DNA from: Streptomyces sp. NRRL S-87
Lineage (GTDB): Bacteria; Actinomycetota; Actinomycetes; Streptomycetales; Streptomycetaceae
Assembly (NCBI RefSeq): GCF_000719335.1
Contig: NZ_JOGB01000055.1
Span: forward strand, 1 to 44,966
Direction: 5' to 3'
DNA length: 44,966 nt
In this document: positions 1 to 7,947 of the stretch, one piece after another
Numbering within the stretch: the first letter of the stretch is position 1
How the letters are laid out: the number at the start of each line of letters is the position of its first letter
Notes under the pieces: model-generated
What the model saw: the letters and a program-made list of their open reading frames with translations, nothing else
Told to the model about the DNA's origin: nothing
Databases searched by the model: none
Made by a program: the position numbers and the translations under genes

Positions 1-89
1 GCGACGCCACCGGCACCGGCGGCACCGTCTCCAAGAAGGACATCAAGAAGCAGGTCAAGGCGGAAGTCAAGGCCAAGCTCGGCAAGTGA
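1..89 (+). CDS. 3' end of an unknown gene, partial
   Basis: Reading in the third frame from the window edge gives 28 codons and a TGA at 87-89. The visible tail begins with a Gly/Thr stretch and ends in a lysine-rich segment (VSKKDIKKQVKAEVKAKLGK). Lysine codons are all AAG, as expected of this genome. The rest of the gene lies outside the window, so no family can be assigned. It converges on the next gene, and a perfect palindrome lies between them. Confidence 0.6.
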   Translation, partial: DATGTGGTVSKKDIKKQVKAEVKAKLGK

Positions 90-122
90 GCCGCGCCCAG
101 CCGCCACCGCTTTCCCCCGGGG

Positions 123-152
123 GCCGCGCCCGGTGACGTCACCGGGCGCGGC
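123..152. terminator. Perfect 30-bp palindrome between convergent genes
   Basis: Bases 123-152 form a perfect inverted repeat centred on TGACGTCA (centre between 137 and 138), with 15-bp arms. It lies between a plus-strand stop at 89 and a minus-strand gene whose stop codon (139-141) falls inside the palindrome. The position suggests a bidirectional terminator. There is no T-run, as is usual in high-GC actinomycetes. Confidence 0.65.
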
Positions 153-891
153 GGGCGCCGGAGAGGCCGTCGAGCCCCTCCGGCGCCCCGCCGCGCGCCG
201 GCTCCCAGACCGAGCAGTCGTGGGCGAAGAGCACCCGGCGCGGATCGAAGTCCGCGAGCCGGTCCAGCCACGGCCGGTAGGGGGGCAGCGGCGGCTCCAC
301 CCCGTCGAGCGCCGCCCGGCGGGCCAGCTGGTCGGAGGCGAAGTCGGACGCGAAGTCGTGGGCCTGGCCGGCGAGGACGACCGTACCGTCGCCCCGCTCG
401 AGGACCAGTGACTGGTGTCCCGCCGTGTGCCCCGGCGTCGGCACGATCCGGACGCCCGGCCAGATCTCGGCTTCGCCGTCCAGCTCCTCGTAGGTCGCGC
501 CGGGGAAGTCGACGAGCTCCTCGAAGGTGTAGCCGGCACGGCGGGCGGCGGCCAGTTCGACGGCCTGCACCAGGACGGGCGTGCCGGCCAGGAGGGGGTT
601 GCCTCCGCAGTGGTCGAAGTGCAGGTGGCAGTTCACGACCAGCGAGATGTCGTCCGGGGCGGCACCGGCCGCCGCGAGGGCGTCCCGCACGTCCCGGCGG
701 TGCGGACGGTAGTGCGCTTCGGTCTCGGGAGAGGCGTAGCCGATGCCGGTGTCGAAGAGGATCGTTCCGTTGTCGTGGCGCACCAGGTAGGCGAGAACGG
801 GCTCCACCCGCGGTTGTCGGCCGTCCGTCTCCGACGCCGGCCTGACGAAGTACCCCAGATCCAGTCGATGTACCGCAGCACTGTTCCCCAT
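139..891 (-). CDS. MBL-fold metallo-hydrolase, N-acyl homoserine lactonase-like
   Basis: This 250-residue protein has the metallo-beta-lactamase fold signature HLHFDH at residues 89-94. Further expected metal ligands are H155 (TPGHTAGH), D179 (GQAHD) and H224-D225 (FAHD). Length and order of motifs fit the AHL-lactonase/AttM-like branch of the superfamily, which opens lactone rings using two zinc ions. There is no signal peptide, so it is probably cytoplasmic. A purine-rich GAGGA lies about 7 bases before the ATG. The true substrate cannot be read from sequence; other small lactones or esters are equally possible. The gene stands alone, with a terminator at each side. Confidence 0.8.
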   Translation of the reverse strand: MGNSAAVHRLDLGYFVRPASETDGRQPRVEPVLAYLVRHDNGTILFDTGIGYASPETEAHYRPHRRDVRDALAAAGAAPDDISLVVNCHLHFDHCGGNPLLAGTPVLVQAVELAAARRAGYTFEELVDFPGATYEELDGEAEIWPGVRIVPTPGHTAGHQSLVLERGDGTVVLAGQAHDFASDFASDQLARRAALDGVEPPLPPYRPWLDRLADFDPRRVLFAHDCSVWEPARGGAPEGLDGLSGARRAR

Positions 892-1011
892 GCGGACATC
901 CTCGCAGGCCGCGGTGCGATCACGTACTCAAGTCACCGCACGGGTCGAACTCGGGTGGGAGGGGCGGCGGTTCACCCGGCCCGGTGTCCGCTGCGGCCGG
1001 GACCGGCAGCG

Positions 1012-1048
1012 CGCCCGCCCCACGGACCCGGGGTCCGTGGGGCGGGCG
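1012..1048. terminator. Terminator hairpin after the collagen-like gene
   Basis: A perfect inverted repeat has 18-bp arms (1012-1029 and 1031-1048) around a single base. It lies 45 bases beyond the stop codon of the minus-strand collagen-like gene and before the MBL gene promoter, so it most likely ends transcription of the former. Confidence 0.7.
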
Positions 1049-1093
1049 GGCTTCGGTACTGCGCGCGGCGCTACGTCAGGTACGGTCCGGCGG

Positions 1094-2116
1094 TCACTTG
1101 GCCGGCTTGGCCACCCGGGTGCCGGTGAAGCCGCTCCTGAGGAGCACGGCCGGCGTCGGGGTGGTGTTCTGGGTCCAAGGCTCGTCCCAGATGAAGTTCT
1201 GGCCGTTGACGTCGCCGTGGGTCTGCCAGACGGTGCCGGACGTGGTCACGACCTTGACCCACGCGTCGTTGCCCTGGGAGTTGAAGGCGACACCGCACAC
1301 GCCCTCGGGGTAGTTGGGGTTCGCCGGGTCGGTGGGGGTGCCGACCGCGTTGCTGAGGTCCTGCCAGACGATCGTCCCGCCCGGGGTCGCGGCCCGGCCG
1401 GCGTACGTCCGGCCGCCGGTGAGCACCGCCTGGAAGTCCTCGGTGTTGCTGGGGCTGTAGGCGTCGATGTCCGAGCACGGGCCCGCCGCGCCGGAAGCGC
1501 CCGTGGCACCCGTCGCGCCCGTCGCGCCGGTCGGACCCGTCGCGCCCGTCGGGCCGGCAGGACCCGTCGGGCCCGTGGCGCCGCCGCCGCCTCCGGCCGG
1601 ACCCGTCGGACCCTGCGGACCGGTGGCGCCCGTGGCGCCGGTCGCACCCGCGGGACCCGTCGGGCCCGTGGCGCCGCCGCCGCCTCCGGCCGGACCCGTC
1701 GGGCCGGTCGGACCCGTCGCGCCGGGCGCGCCGGTCGCACCCGTGCCGCCGCCACCAGCAGGGCCGGTCGGGCCGGTCGGACCCGTGGGGCCGGTCGGGC
1801 CGGTGGCGCCCGTGCCGCCGCAGTGGTCGCCGTGGCCGTCCCCGTCGCCGCCGCCCAGGTAGCGGTCCAGCAGCTTCACGTGCAGCGGCTTGCCCTCGTG
1901 GTGGCGCGGCTCCTCCTTGCAGTCGTCCCCGTCGCCGCCGCCGGCCGGCCGCACCGCGGCCACGTCAGCTCCGGCCGCCTGCCCCGCCGCCACGGCGATG
2001 GGGCTGACGACGCCGACCAGCACGAGGGAGAGCGAGGCCAGAGCGCCGCCCGCCACCCACGTCCGGTGTCGGGGAAGGGGGCCGAGGGGGGCCTTGGTCT
2101 GGTGCTCACGACTCAT
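1094..2116 (-). CDS. Secreted collagen-like protein with Gly-X-Y repeats
   Basis: The 340-residue product starts at ATG 2116, chosen because AAAGGAG lies at the right distance upstream; an in-frame start further up has none. Residues about 20-45 form a hydrophobic export signal. A charged linker rich in Gly, Asp and His follows. About 100 residues of Gly-X-Y triplets come next, mostly GPT, GPA and GAT, broken by GGGG interruptions at about four places. The last ~125 residues are a non-repetitive domain with one Cys directly after the triplets and another in the middle, perhaps a disulfide. Bacterial collagens of this kind form triple helices at the cell surface. The C-terminal domain is not one I recognise. 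The repeat is GC-biased and may expand or contract. Confidence 0.8.
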   Translation of the reverse strand: MSREHQTKAPLGPLPRHRTWVAGGALASLSLVLVGVVSPIAVAAGQAAGADVAAVRPAGGGDGDDCKEEPRHHEGKPLHVKLLDRYLGGGDGDGHGDHCGGTGATGPTGPTGPTGPTGPAGGGGTGATGAPGATGPTGPTGPAGGGGGATGPTGPAGATGATGATGPQGPTGPAGGGGGATGPTGPAGPTGATGPTGATGATGATGASGAAGPCSDIDAYSPSNTEDFQAVLTGGRTYAGRAATPGGTIVWQDLSNAVGTPTDPANPNYPEGVCGVAFNSQGNDAWVKVVTTSGTVWQTHGDVNGQNFIWDEPWTQNTTPTPAVLLRSGFTGTRVAKPAK

Positions 2117-2567
2117 GAAGCGCTCCTTTGGGAAGGTAAGGGCGCACCGGGACCGTCGACGTCCCGGTTGCGGGGACGAGCTTCCCGCGGCGATCACGCG
2201 TCATGGACGCAACGCCCCACCGATCGGCCTTCGTTGTCAACACATCGGCCTACACGGTGCCCGCCAATCGGGGCATCCGGTATGCCCGGAATCGTGCACC
2301 ATTGCGTGAATCCCCTTGTGCGGGCCCCCGTTGAGTCAGCACCCGGGGCGCCGGCGGGCGTCGACGGAGCGTTCGCCGGCGCCCGTGGCAGTACGGCGCT
2401 CGGGCTCCCACGCGTCAGGGGCCCGCAACCGGTCCGCGCGGCCGACCCGTTGCGGCCCGGGGCCGGCCGGGTGAACCGCACCGGGACGGCGTGACCCCGG
2501 GGACGGCCGGTCGGTTGTTCCGGGCGTCCCGACCACGCCGACCCGCACCCGTCCGCCACCGCGGACG
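2117..2567. other. Gene-free stretch upstream of the collagen-like gene
   Basis: No convincing gene is seen here on either strand. The part at 2200-2330 is less GC-rich than its surroundings, as promoters often are. On the minus strand a TTGACA lies at 2240-2235, a possible -35 box for the collagen-like gene, but the -10 position is not A/T-rich. The downstream side receives the end of the ABC permease operon. Confidence 0.4.
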
Positions 2568-2642
2568 TCAATCCACCAGCTGCGGGGCGAAGTGGTCCCG
2601 CAGGCGGCCGATCCTCCCGTCGCGGACGCGGAAGATCTGCTC
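2568..2642 (-). pseudogene. Relic: C-terminal tail of a SnoaL/NTF2-like protein
   Basis: Just past the permease stop, the minus strand reads EQIFRVRDGRI followed by RLRDHFAPQLVD and a TGA at 2570-2568. This is the typical last strand and tail of SnoaL-like (NTF2-fold) polyketide-cyclase family proteins, in which a basic-acidic Gly-Arg-Ile turn is followed by a Phe-rich end. There is no start codon and no room for the rest of the gene, because the frame runs into the 3' end of the permease. It looks like a truncated remnant. The short length leaves a real possibility of chance similarity. Confidence 0.45.
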
Positions 2643-4974
2643 AGAGGGACTCGGTCAGGGAGTCCGCCAGGCGGCGGCGGGCCGTGCGCGTGGCCGGCAG
2701 GGCGGCGGCCGCGACCGCGCCGAGGACCGCCGCCGCGACGACCGTCAGCAGCACCGCGGGCGACGGGAGCCGGGCGATGCCTGCCCCGATCCCGCTCGAG
2801 GCGCCCTGAGCGTCCACCAGCCAGCGGCCGGCGAGCGCGCCGACGGTCGTGCCGGCCACCGCGGACACGAGGGCGGTCAGCGCGGCGGCCGTCATGATCA
2901 TCGCACCGATCTGCCGGGGGGTCAGTCCGATCGCCTTCAGAGCGAGCAGGTCCCGGCCCCGGTCCCGTACGCGCGTGCCGACCAGCGTGAGCAGTTCGAT
3001 CAGGCCGATCAGGGCGAGCACCCCGACCAGGGCGGCGACCACGGCGCGGGCCGGTTCGAGGCGGTCGGCCGGGTTGGGGGTCTCCCTGACCTCCACGGCA
3101 CCGCCGGTCGCCGCCGCGACGGCGCCGCTCACCGTCCTCGGGTCCGCCCCCGCCCGCAGTACCAGGGCGTGGAAGCCGGGCCGCAGGTCCGGGTCGCCCT
3201 CCCGCAGGGTGTCCAGCGTCGTGGTGATCACGCGGCCGCCGGAGTCGGGTTCGATGGTGCGGCCGACGAGGTGGAGGACCTGCGGCCGTCCTTCGACGGT
3301 CATCCGTACCCAGTCGCCGACGTGCACCCCGAGGAGGTCGAGCAGCCCCTGCCCGGCGACCGCCTCGTCGGGGCCGCCGACCGGGCGGCCCGCCACGACC
3401 GCGGAGGGGTACGGGCGGGCCGCCGTGCCCAGCCCGCGCAGGGTGATGGTGCCGGTCTGGCCCGGGACGAGGGCCGCGGTCTCCGCGCCCGGGTGGACCG
3501 CGGCGACGCCCGGGAGCGCGGCCAGGGTCTTCTGCAGGGCGGTGTCCGCGGGGCCGGCGTGCTGCTCGGCCCGTACGGTCAGGGCCGCGGGCAGACCCAC
3601 CCGGTCGGGGTGGCTGCGGAACTGGTCCAGCGTGGACCAGGCGACGAGCGCGACCGTGATCAGCGCCAGTGGCAGGGCGAGCCGGACCAGCGGCACGAGC
3701 GTCCGGCCGCGCCGCGGGAACGCCGCCCGCCACCCCAGGACCAGCGCGGGAGGCACCCGCAGGCCGAGGGCCCGCTTGCCGAGGGCGGTCAGGGGCGTGG
3801 CGGTGGGCAGCGCCGCGCGGGCCACCGGGACGGGGGGCACGCGTCCGGCCCGCCAGGCCGCGAGCCCGGTGGCGGCCGCGATCAGCAGCACCGCGCCGCA
3901 GGGGATGCCGATCATCAGGGCGGTGTGGCCGGGGAGCTCCTGCCACACCTTCGCCGCCTCCCCGATCCGGCCGGGTATGCGGGCGCCGAGCAGCGCGATC
4001 GTGGCCGTGCCGAGGGCCACGCCGAGGAGCGCGAAGGCGAGGTGCTGGACGAGGAAGCCGCGGACCACCTGGGCGGGGGTGAAGCCGATCGCCTTGAGGA
4101 CGGCGATGTCCCGGAGCTGGCCGTGCACCCGCGCGGCGATGGCGCCGGACGCGGCGAGCGCCGCGGCGAGCAGGGCGCCCAGGCCGAAGACCGCGAACAG
4201 CTGGCCGAGGAGCCGTTCGTCGCCGCCGGCCTCGGCGCGCGCCTGCTGCCACTTGGTGACCTGCACCACGTGGTCGGCGCCGAGGACCGTCACGGCCCGC
4301 TGGACGATGAAGTCGGCGTCGTCGGGGTCCGCCAGGCGCAGGCCCACGCTCTGCCCCGGGTCCGTGTGCGCGATCGCTTCGAGCGTGCCGGCGAGGACCC
4401 AGCCGGTGCCCGGCGCCGCGCCCGGGCGGTAGCGGGGCTCGGCCGCTTCGGCCGTACCGCTCACCCGCAGCGCGTGCGTGGCGCCGTCCGGCCCGGTGAC
4501 CTGCACCGTGTCGCCGGGTTCGGCCCACAGCGCGCGGGCGACCGAGGCCTCCAGTACGACGCTGCCGGGGCGACCGGGGGCGCGGTCGCCGGTGGCCGGC
4601 CAGCGGCCGGCGGTGACGAGGGGGCGTCCGACGGCCGGGGGCGCGGGCGGGGTGGCGCGCAGGGTCACCGCGGCCCGTACCCCGTGCGACTCGACGGTGG
4701 CGGTCGCGGTGCGGAAGGGCCCGGAGAGGGCGGTCACCCCGTCGACGCGGGACAGGGCGGCCAGGTCCGCGCCGCCCCGGGTGTGCAGCCAGACGTGTGC
4801 GCCCCTGGACTGGTTGAAGATCCGCTGCCAGGGGTTCGCGGCGTAGCCGAAGAGGGCGCCGGCCAGCAGGAGCGAGGCGATGATGCCGGCGCTGGCCAGG
4901 ACGACGAAGAGGGCTTCGCCGCGGTGCGTGCGGACGTCGGCGTGCGCCCAGCGCAGGGTGGCCCGCACGGTCAC
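2641..4974 (-). CDS. ABC transporter permease, double FtsX-like domain
   Basis: The 777-residue membrane protein has one membrane segment near the N-terminus (about residues 20-45), a large extracytoplasmic region, and three more segments typical of an FtsX-like domain. A second copy of the same layout follows, ending in the RRRLADSLTE tail. This two-FtsX-domain form is common in actinomycete MacB/LolC-type exporters of lipids or antimicrobial peptides. The start is GTG at 4974, whose GTGA overlaps the stop of the ATPase gene, so the two are translationally coupled. A longer frame reaching back into the ATPase gene is only an accidental opening. The substrate is unknown. Confidence 0.88.
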   Translation of the reverse strand: MTVRATLRWAHADVRTHRGEALFVVLASAGIIASLLLAGALFGYAANPWQRIFNQSRGAHVWLHTRGGADLAALSRVDGVTALSGPFRTATATVESHGVRAAVTLRATPPAPPAVGRPLVTAGRWPATGDRAPGRPGSVVLEASVARALWAEPGDTVQVTGPDGATHALRVSGTAEAAEPRYRPGAAPGTGWVLAGTLEAIAHTDPGQSVGLRLADPDDADFIVQRAVTVLGADHVVQVTKWQQARAEAGGDERLLGQLFAVFGLGALLAAALAASGAIAARVHGQLRDIAVLKAIGFTPAQVVRGFLVQHLAFALLGVALGTATIALLGARIPGRIGEAAKVWQELPGHTALMIGIPCGAVLLIAAATGLAAWRAGRVPPVPVARAALPTATPLTALGKRALGLRVPPALVLGWRAAFPRRGRTLVPLVRLALPLALITVALVAWSTLDQFRSHPDRVGLPAALTVRAEQHAGPADTALQKTLAALPGVAAVHPGAETAALVPGQTGTITLRGLGTAARPYPSAVVAGRPVGGPDEAVAGQGLLDLLGVHVGDWVRMTVEGRPQVLHLVGRTIEPDSGGRVITTTLDTLREGDPDLRPGFHALVLRAGADPRTVSGAVAAATGGAVEVRETPNPADRLEPARAVVAALVGVLALIGLIELLTLVGTRVRDRGRDLLALKAIGLTPRQIGAMIMTAAALTALVSAVAGTTVGALAGRWLVDAQGASSGIGAGIARLPSPAVLLTVVAAAVLGAVAAAALPATRTARRRLADSLTESL

Positions 4975-5753
4975 TCCGACAGCTCGAGCGTGCGGGACAC
5001 GCCGGCCGGGTCGCGGCGGGCGCCGCCGGGCGGCACTCCGTCGCCGAGCCGGGCGTCGTCGGCGATGCGCCCGTCGAAGAAGCTGATGACGCGGTCGGCG
5101 GCGCTGGCCATCCTGGCGTCGTGCGTCACCATCATGATCGTCTGGCCGCGCTGGTGGAACCGGGACAGCAGCCGCAGCACCTCGCGGGTGCCCTTGCTGT
5201 CGAGGCTGCCGGCCGGTTCGTCGGCGAGCAGCAGCGCGGGCTGGTTGACCAGGGCGCGGGCGAGTGCGACCCGCTGCTGTTCGCCGCCGGACAGCTCGCC
5301 GGGCATGGCCCGGCCGCGGGCTTCGAGGCCGAGTTCGGCGAGGAGTTCGGTGCGGGCGGCGCGGGCGGCCCTGGGGGTCGCGCCGGCGAGCAGGGCGGGC
5401 AGTTCGACGTTGTCCGCGACGTTGAGGTTGGAGACGAGGTTGAAGAACTGGAAGACGGTCCCGATGCTGCGGCGGCGCAGGACCGCCCAGCGGGCCTCGC
5501 GGTAGGCGTCCACGCGTTCGCCGCCGATCCACAGCTTCCCGCCGTCCGGGCGCTGGAGGCCGCCGATCAGGTGCAGCAGGGTGGACTTCCCGGCACCGGA
5601 GGGACCGGTCACGGCCACGAACTCGCCGGGCCGGACGCTCAGGTCCACTCCGCGCACGGCGTGGACGGGGGCGCCCTCGCCGTGGTGGGTCTTGGTCAGG
5701 CCTTCGGCACGGACGATGGGGACGGCAGGAGGGGCGGGGGACGCACCGCTCAT
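4971..5753 (-). CDS. ABC transporter ATP-binding protein (MacB/LolD type)
   Basis: The 260-residue ATPase carries Walker A GPSGAGKST at 50-58, the signature LSGGEQQR at 154-161, and Walker B LLLADEP at 174-180 with the D-loop SLDS after it. The sequence following Walker A (LLHLIGGLQRPDGG) is characteristic of the LolD/MacB group that energises FtsX-like permeases. Its ATG overlaps the PadR stop by ATGA, and its own stop overlaps the permease start, so all three genes form one tightly coupled operon. It is cytoplasmic and membrane-associated through the permease. Confidence 0.93.
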   Translation of the reverse strand: MSGASPAPPAVPIVRAEGLTKTHHGEGAPVHAVRGVDLSVRPGEFVAVTGPSGAGKSTLLHLIGGLQRPDGGKLWIGGERVDAYREARWAVLRRRSIGTVFQFFNLVSNLNVADNVELPALLAGATPRAARAARTELLAELGLEARGRAMPGELSGGEQQRVALARALVNQPALLLADEPAGSLDSKGTREVLRLLSRFHQRGQTIMMVTHDARMASAADRVISFFDGRIADDARLGDGVPPGGARRDPAGVSRTLELSE

Positions 5754-6256
5754 TCCAGCTCCTCCTGACAGCGTTCCAGCCAGTCGAGGTCGGCCTGCAG
5801 GTGCAGCATCGCGCCCTCGATCAGCAGTTGGGAGATCTTGTTGTCGCGGTCCTCGGCGGCGGCCAGTTTCGACAGGTCCCGCATGGTGTTGAGGTACTGC
5901 CGGCGCTGCTTGTTGATCAGCGCGACGGGATCGGCCATCCCCGACCGCGGTGCGAGGGCGAGCTTCATGAAGAACTCGTCCCGCACCCGTGGTTCCTCGG
6001 CGGTGTCCTCGAACCAGGCCTGCACGGCCTCGCGCCCGGCGTCCGTCAGCCGGTAGGTGCGCTTGTTGGGTCGGCCCGCCTGCTCGACGTCCTCGCCTTC
6101 GATCAGACCGCTCTTCTCGAGCCGTCCGAGGGTGACGTAGATCTGGCCGACGTTGGGCTGAGGGTACGCGGCGCCCAGGAGCTTCTCAAGGTCCTGCTTG
6201 AGCTCGTAGCCATGGGCCGGGCCACGGGTGAGGAGCGCCAGGAGCGGCAGCCGCAC
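5750..6256 (-). CDS. PadR-family transcriptional regulator
   Basis: The 168-residue protein opens with the PadR winged-helix core, LLALLTRGPAHGYELKQDLE, then the wing region with GRLEKSGLIEGE and RTYRLTDAG. A C-terminal coiled-coil-like dimerisation helix of about 70 residues follows. GTG 6256 is chosen because AAGGAGG lies 8 bases upstream. PadR regulators next to ABC exporters usually repress the operon and release it when the drug or lipid substrate binds. Here the gene is first in the operon, so autoregulation is likely; a candidate operator lies about 100 bases upstream. Confidence 0.9.
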   Translation of the reverse strand: MRLPLLALLTRGPAHGYELKQDLEKLLGAAYPQPNVGQIYVTLGRLEKSGLIEGEDVEQAGRPNKRTYRLTDAGREAVQAWFEDTAEEPRVRDEFFMKLALAPRSGMADPVALINKQRRQYLNTMRDLSKLAAAEDRDNKISQLLIEGAMLHLQADLDWLERCQEELE

Positions 6257-6356
6257 TCGCTCCCCCTCCTTCTCGCTCCGTAGTCACCTGTTGACCCGGC
6301 AGTGGGCCGGTCGTCAGCAGCGCCCACCCCTCCTGCCTGGGCCTCTAGTATCGCGC

Positions 6357-6375
6357 ATGCCTAACAGGTATACAT
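6357..6375. promoter_or_regulatory. Candidate PadR operator between divergent genes
   Basis: The 19-base element ATGCCTAACAGGTATACAT is an imperfect dyad whose ends read ATG and CAT and whose inner bases TA and TA also match. PadR sites in other bacteria have ATGT and ACAT half-sites of this style. It is an A/T-rich island in the space between padR (start 6256) and the binding-protein gene (start 6425), so it could act on both. Confidence 0.4.
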
Positions 6376-6424
6376 AGGCCCCACTGGTCGGCGGTGCGGC
6401 CGGTTCGTGCACGGGGAGGAACCT

Positions 6425-7699
6425 ATGCGGTGGATGCGTGCCGCGGGTAGGGCTCTCCTGGTCGTGACGGTGGTCCTGGCCGGGTACGCCGGTCTCGGCG
6501 TCCGTGCCGACGCGGGCGCGCACGACGGGGCCCGCGGTCCCGTGACGCTCGCGACGGCGGGCGACCTGACCCACTACCTCGCCCCGCTGCTCGAGGACTG
6601 GAACCGGGGGCATCCCGCCGAACGGGCCACCCTCGTCGAGCTCCCCGACTCGGCCGACGAGACCCGCGCCCAGATGATCAGCGAGCTGCGGTCGGGCGGC
6701 CGCCGTTTCGACGTGCTCAACATCGACGTCGCCTGGACCTCCGAGTTCGCCGCGGCCGGCTGGATCTCCCCGCTGGAGCGGCACCGCTTCCCGCTGGACG
6801 CGTTCCTGCGCCCGGTCGTCGACACAGCGACCTTCGACGGCCGGCTGTACGCGGTCCCGTACGTCACGAACGCGGGCCTGCTCTACTACCGCAAGGACGT
6901 CCTGGACCGGGAGGGCGAGCGGCCGCCGCGCACCTGGGCCGAGCTGGCCCGGCTGGCGCGCACCGTCGCGCCGAAGTACGGGCTGGGCGGCTACGCCGGC
7001 CAGTTCCTGCCGTACGAGGGGCTGACCGTCAACGTCACCGAGGCCGTGCACTCGGCGGGGGGTGCGGTCCTGCGCGACGACGGGGCGCGCGTGGCCGTCG
7101 ACTCGGCCGCCGCGCGCACCGGGCTGCGGTTCCTGGCGGACGGGGTGCGGGAGGGCTGGATACCCCGCGAGGCGCTCGCGTACAAGGAGGAGGAGTCCCG
7201 GCGGGCGTTCCAGGACGGCCGGTTGCTGTTCCTGCGGAACTGGCCCTATGTGTACGCCGACGCGGGCGGCGCGGGGTCCCGGGTGGCCGGCAGGTTCGGC
7301 GTCGTCCCGCTGCCCGGACCGGACGGTCCCGGCACCGCGGTGCTGGGCGGGTCGAACCTGGCCGTCAGCAGCGGTGCCCGGCATCCCGCGTCGGCGGCCG
7401 ACCTGATCTCCTTCCTCACCAGTGAACGGGTCCAGCGCAGGGTCCTCACCGAGGGCTCGCTGCCGCCGGTGCGCGCGGCGCTGTACGAGGATCCGGAGCT
7501 GGTGCGCACCCATCCGTACCTGCCGACCCTGCGGCAGAGCGTGCTGTCGGCGGTGCCGCGCCCCAAGAGTCCGCGGTACGACCAGGTCAGCCTCGCCGTG
7601 CAGGCGGTGGCACAGGACGCGATGGCGCTGCGCCAGACGCCCGAGCAGGCGGTGGCGCGGCTCGCGCGCGAGCTCGAGGCCCTCTCCCGCAAGGGCTGA
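6425..7699 (+). CDS. Extracellular sugar-binding protein, stand-alone
   Basis: The 424-residue protein belongs to the family 1 solute-binding proteins (MalE/ThuE-like). It has an N-terminal hydrophobic segment, then LATAGDL, FDVLNIDVAWTSEFAAAGWI, YYRKDVL and FLRNWPY, all usual landmarks. ATG 6425 follows GGGGAGG and is preferred over a GTG six codons earlier. The signal segment has no cysteine, so there is no lipobox; in a Gram-positive this means it would be released or anchored only by the signal helix. It lies before the alpha-glucosidase and has no permease of its own, so it may feed the permeases downstream or act as a sensor. It is divergent from the PadR operon. Confidence 0.85.
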   Translation: MRWMRAAGRALLVVTVVLAGYAGLGVRADAGAHDGARGPVTLATAGDLTHYLAPLLEDWNRGHPAERATLVELPDSADETRAQMISELRSGGRRFDVLNIDVAWTSEFAAAGWISPLERHRFPLDAFLRPVVDTATFDGRLYAVPYVTNAGLLYYRKDVLDREGERPPRTWAELARLARTVAPKYGLGGYAGQFLPYEGLTVNVTEAVHSAGGAVLRDDGARVAVDSAAARTGLRFLADGVREGWIPREALAYKEEESRRAFQDGRLLFLRNWPYVYADAGGAGSRVAGRFGVVPLPGPDGPGTAVLGGSNLAVSSGARHPASAADLISFLTSERVQRRVLTEGSLPPVRAALYEDPELVRTHPYLPTLRQSVLSAVPRPKSPRYDQVSLAVQAVAQDAMALRQTPEQAVARLARELEALSRKG

Positions 7700-7736
7700 C
7701 CGCACCGCATCGTTCGCGCCTCTCTGGGAAACCCCC

Positions 7737-7771
7737 AAGGGCGGCTACTTACATGTTAAGTAGCCGCCCTT
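7737..7771. terminator. Perfect 15-bp hairpin, terminator and possible operator
   Basis: Arms 7737-7751 and 7757-7771 are perfectly complementary around the loop CATGT. It lies 38 bases after the binding-protein stop, where a terminator is expected. Unlike the other hairpins here, its centre is A/T-rich and carries CATGTTAAGTAGC, the exact reverse complement of a 13-mer in the next gene's promoter, so it may also bind the same regulator. Confidence 0.65.
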
Positions 7772-7834
7772 CGTCATGCGCGCCGAATTTTCTACACAAA
7801 CCTCCTCATACCGCCGCTCCAGCTGGACACATCG

Positions 7835-7873
7835 TTGACACCTCGCGGTTGCTGCTACTTAACATGCATGCAT
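7835..7873 (+). promoter_or_regulatory. Promoter and operator of the alpha-glucosidase operon
   Basis: A consensus -35 TTGACA sits at 7835-7840. The region where the -10 box must lie (7856-7865) reads TACTTAACAT. Overlapping it is GCTACTTAACATG (7854-7866), shared in inverted form with the hairpin at 7737-7771, followed by the 10-bp palindrome ATGCATGCAT (7864-7873). A dyad over the -10 box is the classic layout for a sugar-responsive repressor. Which regulator family binds is not evident, and none is encoded nearby. Confidence 0.5.
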
Positions 7874-7947
7874 AACAGCGCACCCGGTCAGACCGATCAG
7901 GGCGCTCTCGCATTCAGCGCATTTCATGCAGAACAGGTCGACGCGAG

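Noticed and set aside
1467..1862. Pro/Val/Ala-repeat open frame on the plus strand
   Set aside because: It is the antisense shadow of the Gly-X-Y repeat; the minus strand has the signal peptide, ribosome site and terminator.
2641..5532. 963-codon minus-strand frame as one permease
   Set aside because: The first ~186 codons are an out-of-frame reading of the ATPase gene; the GTGA overlap at 4974 gives the true start.
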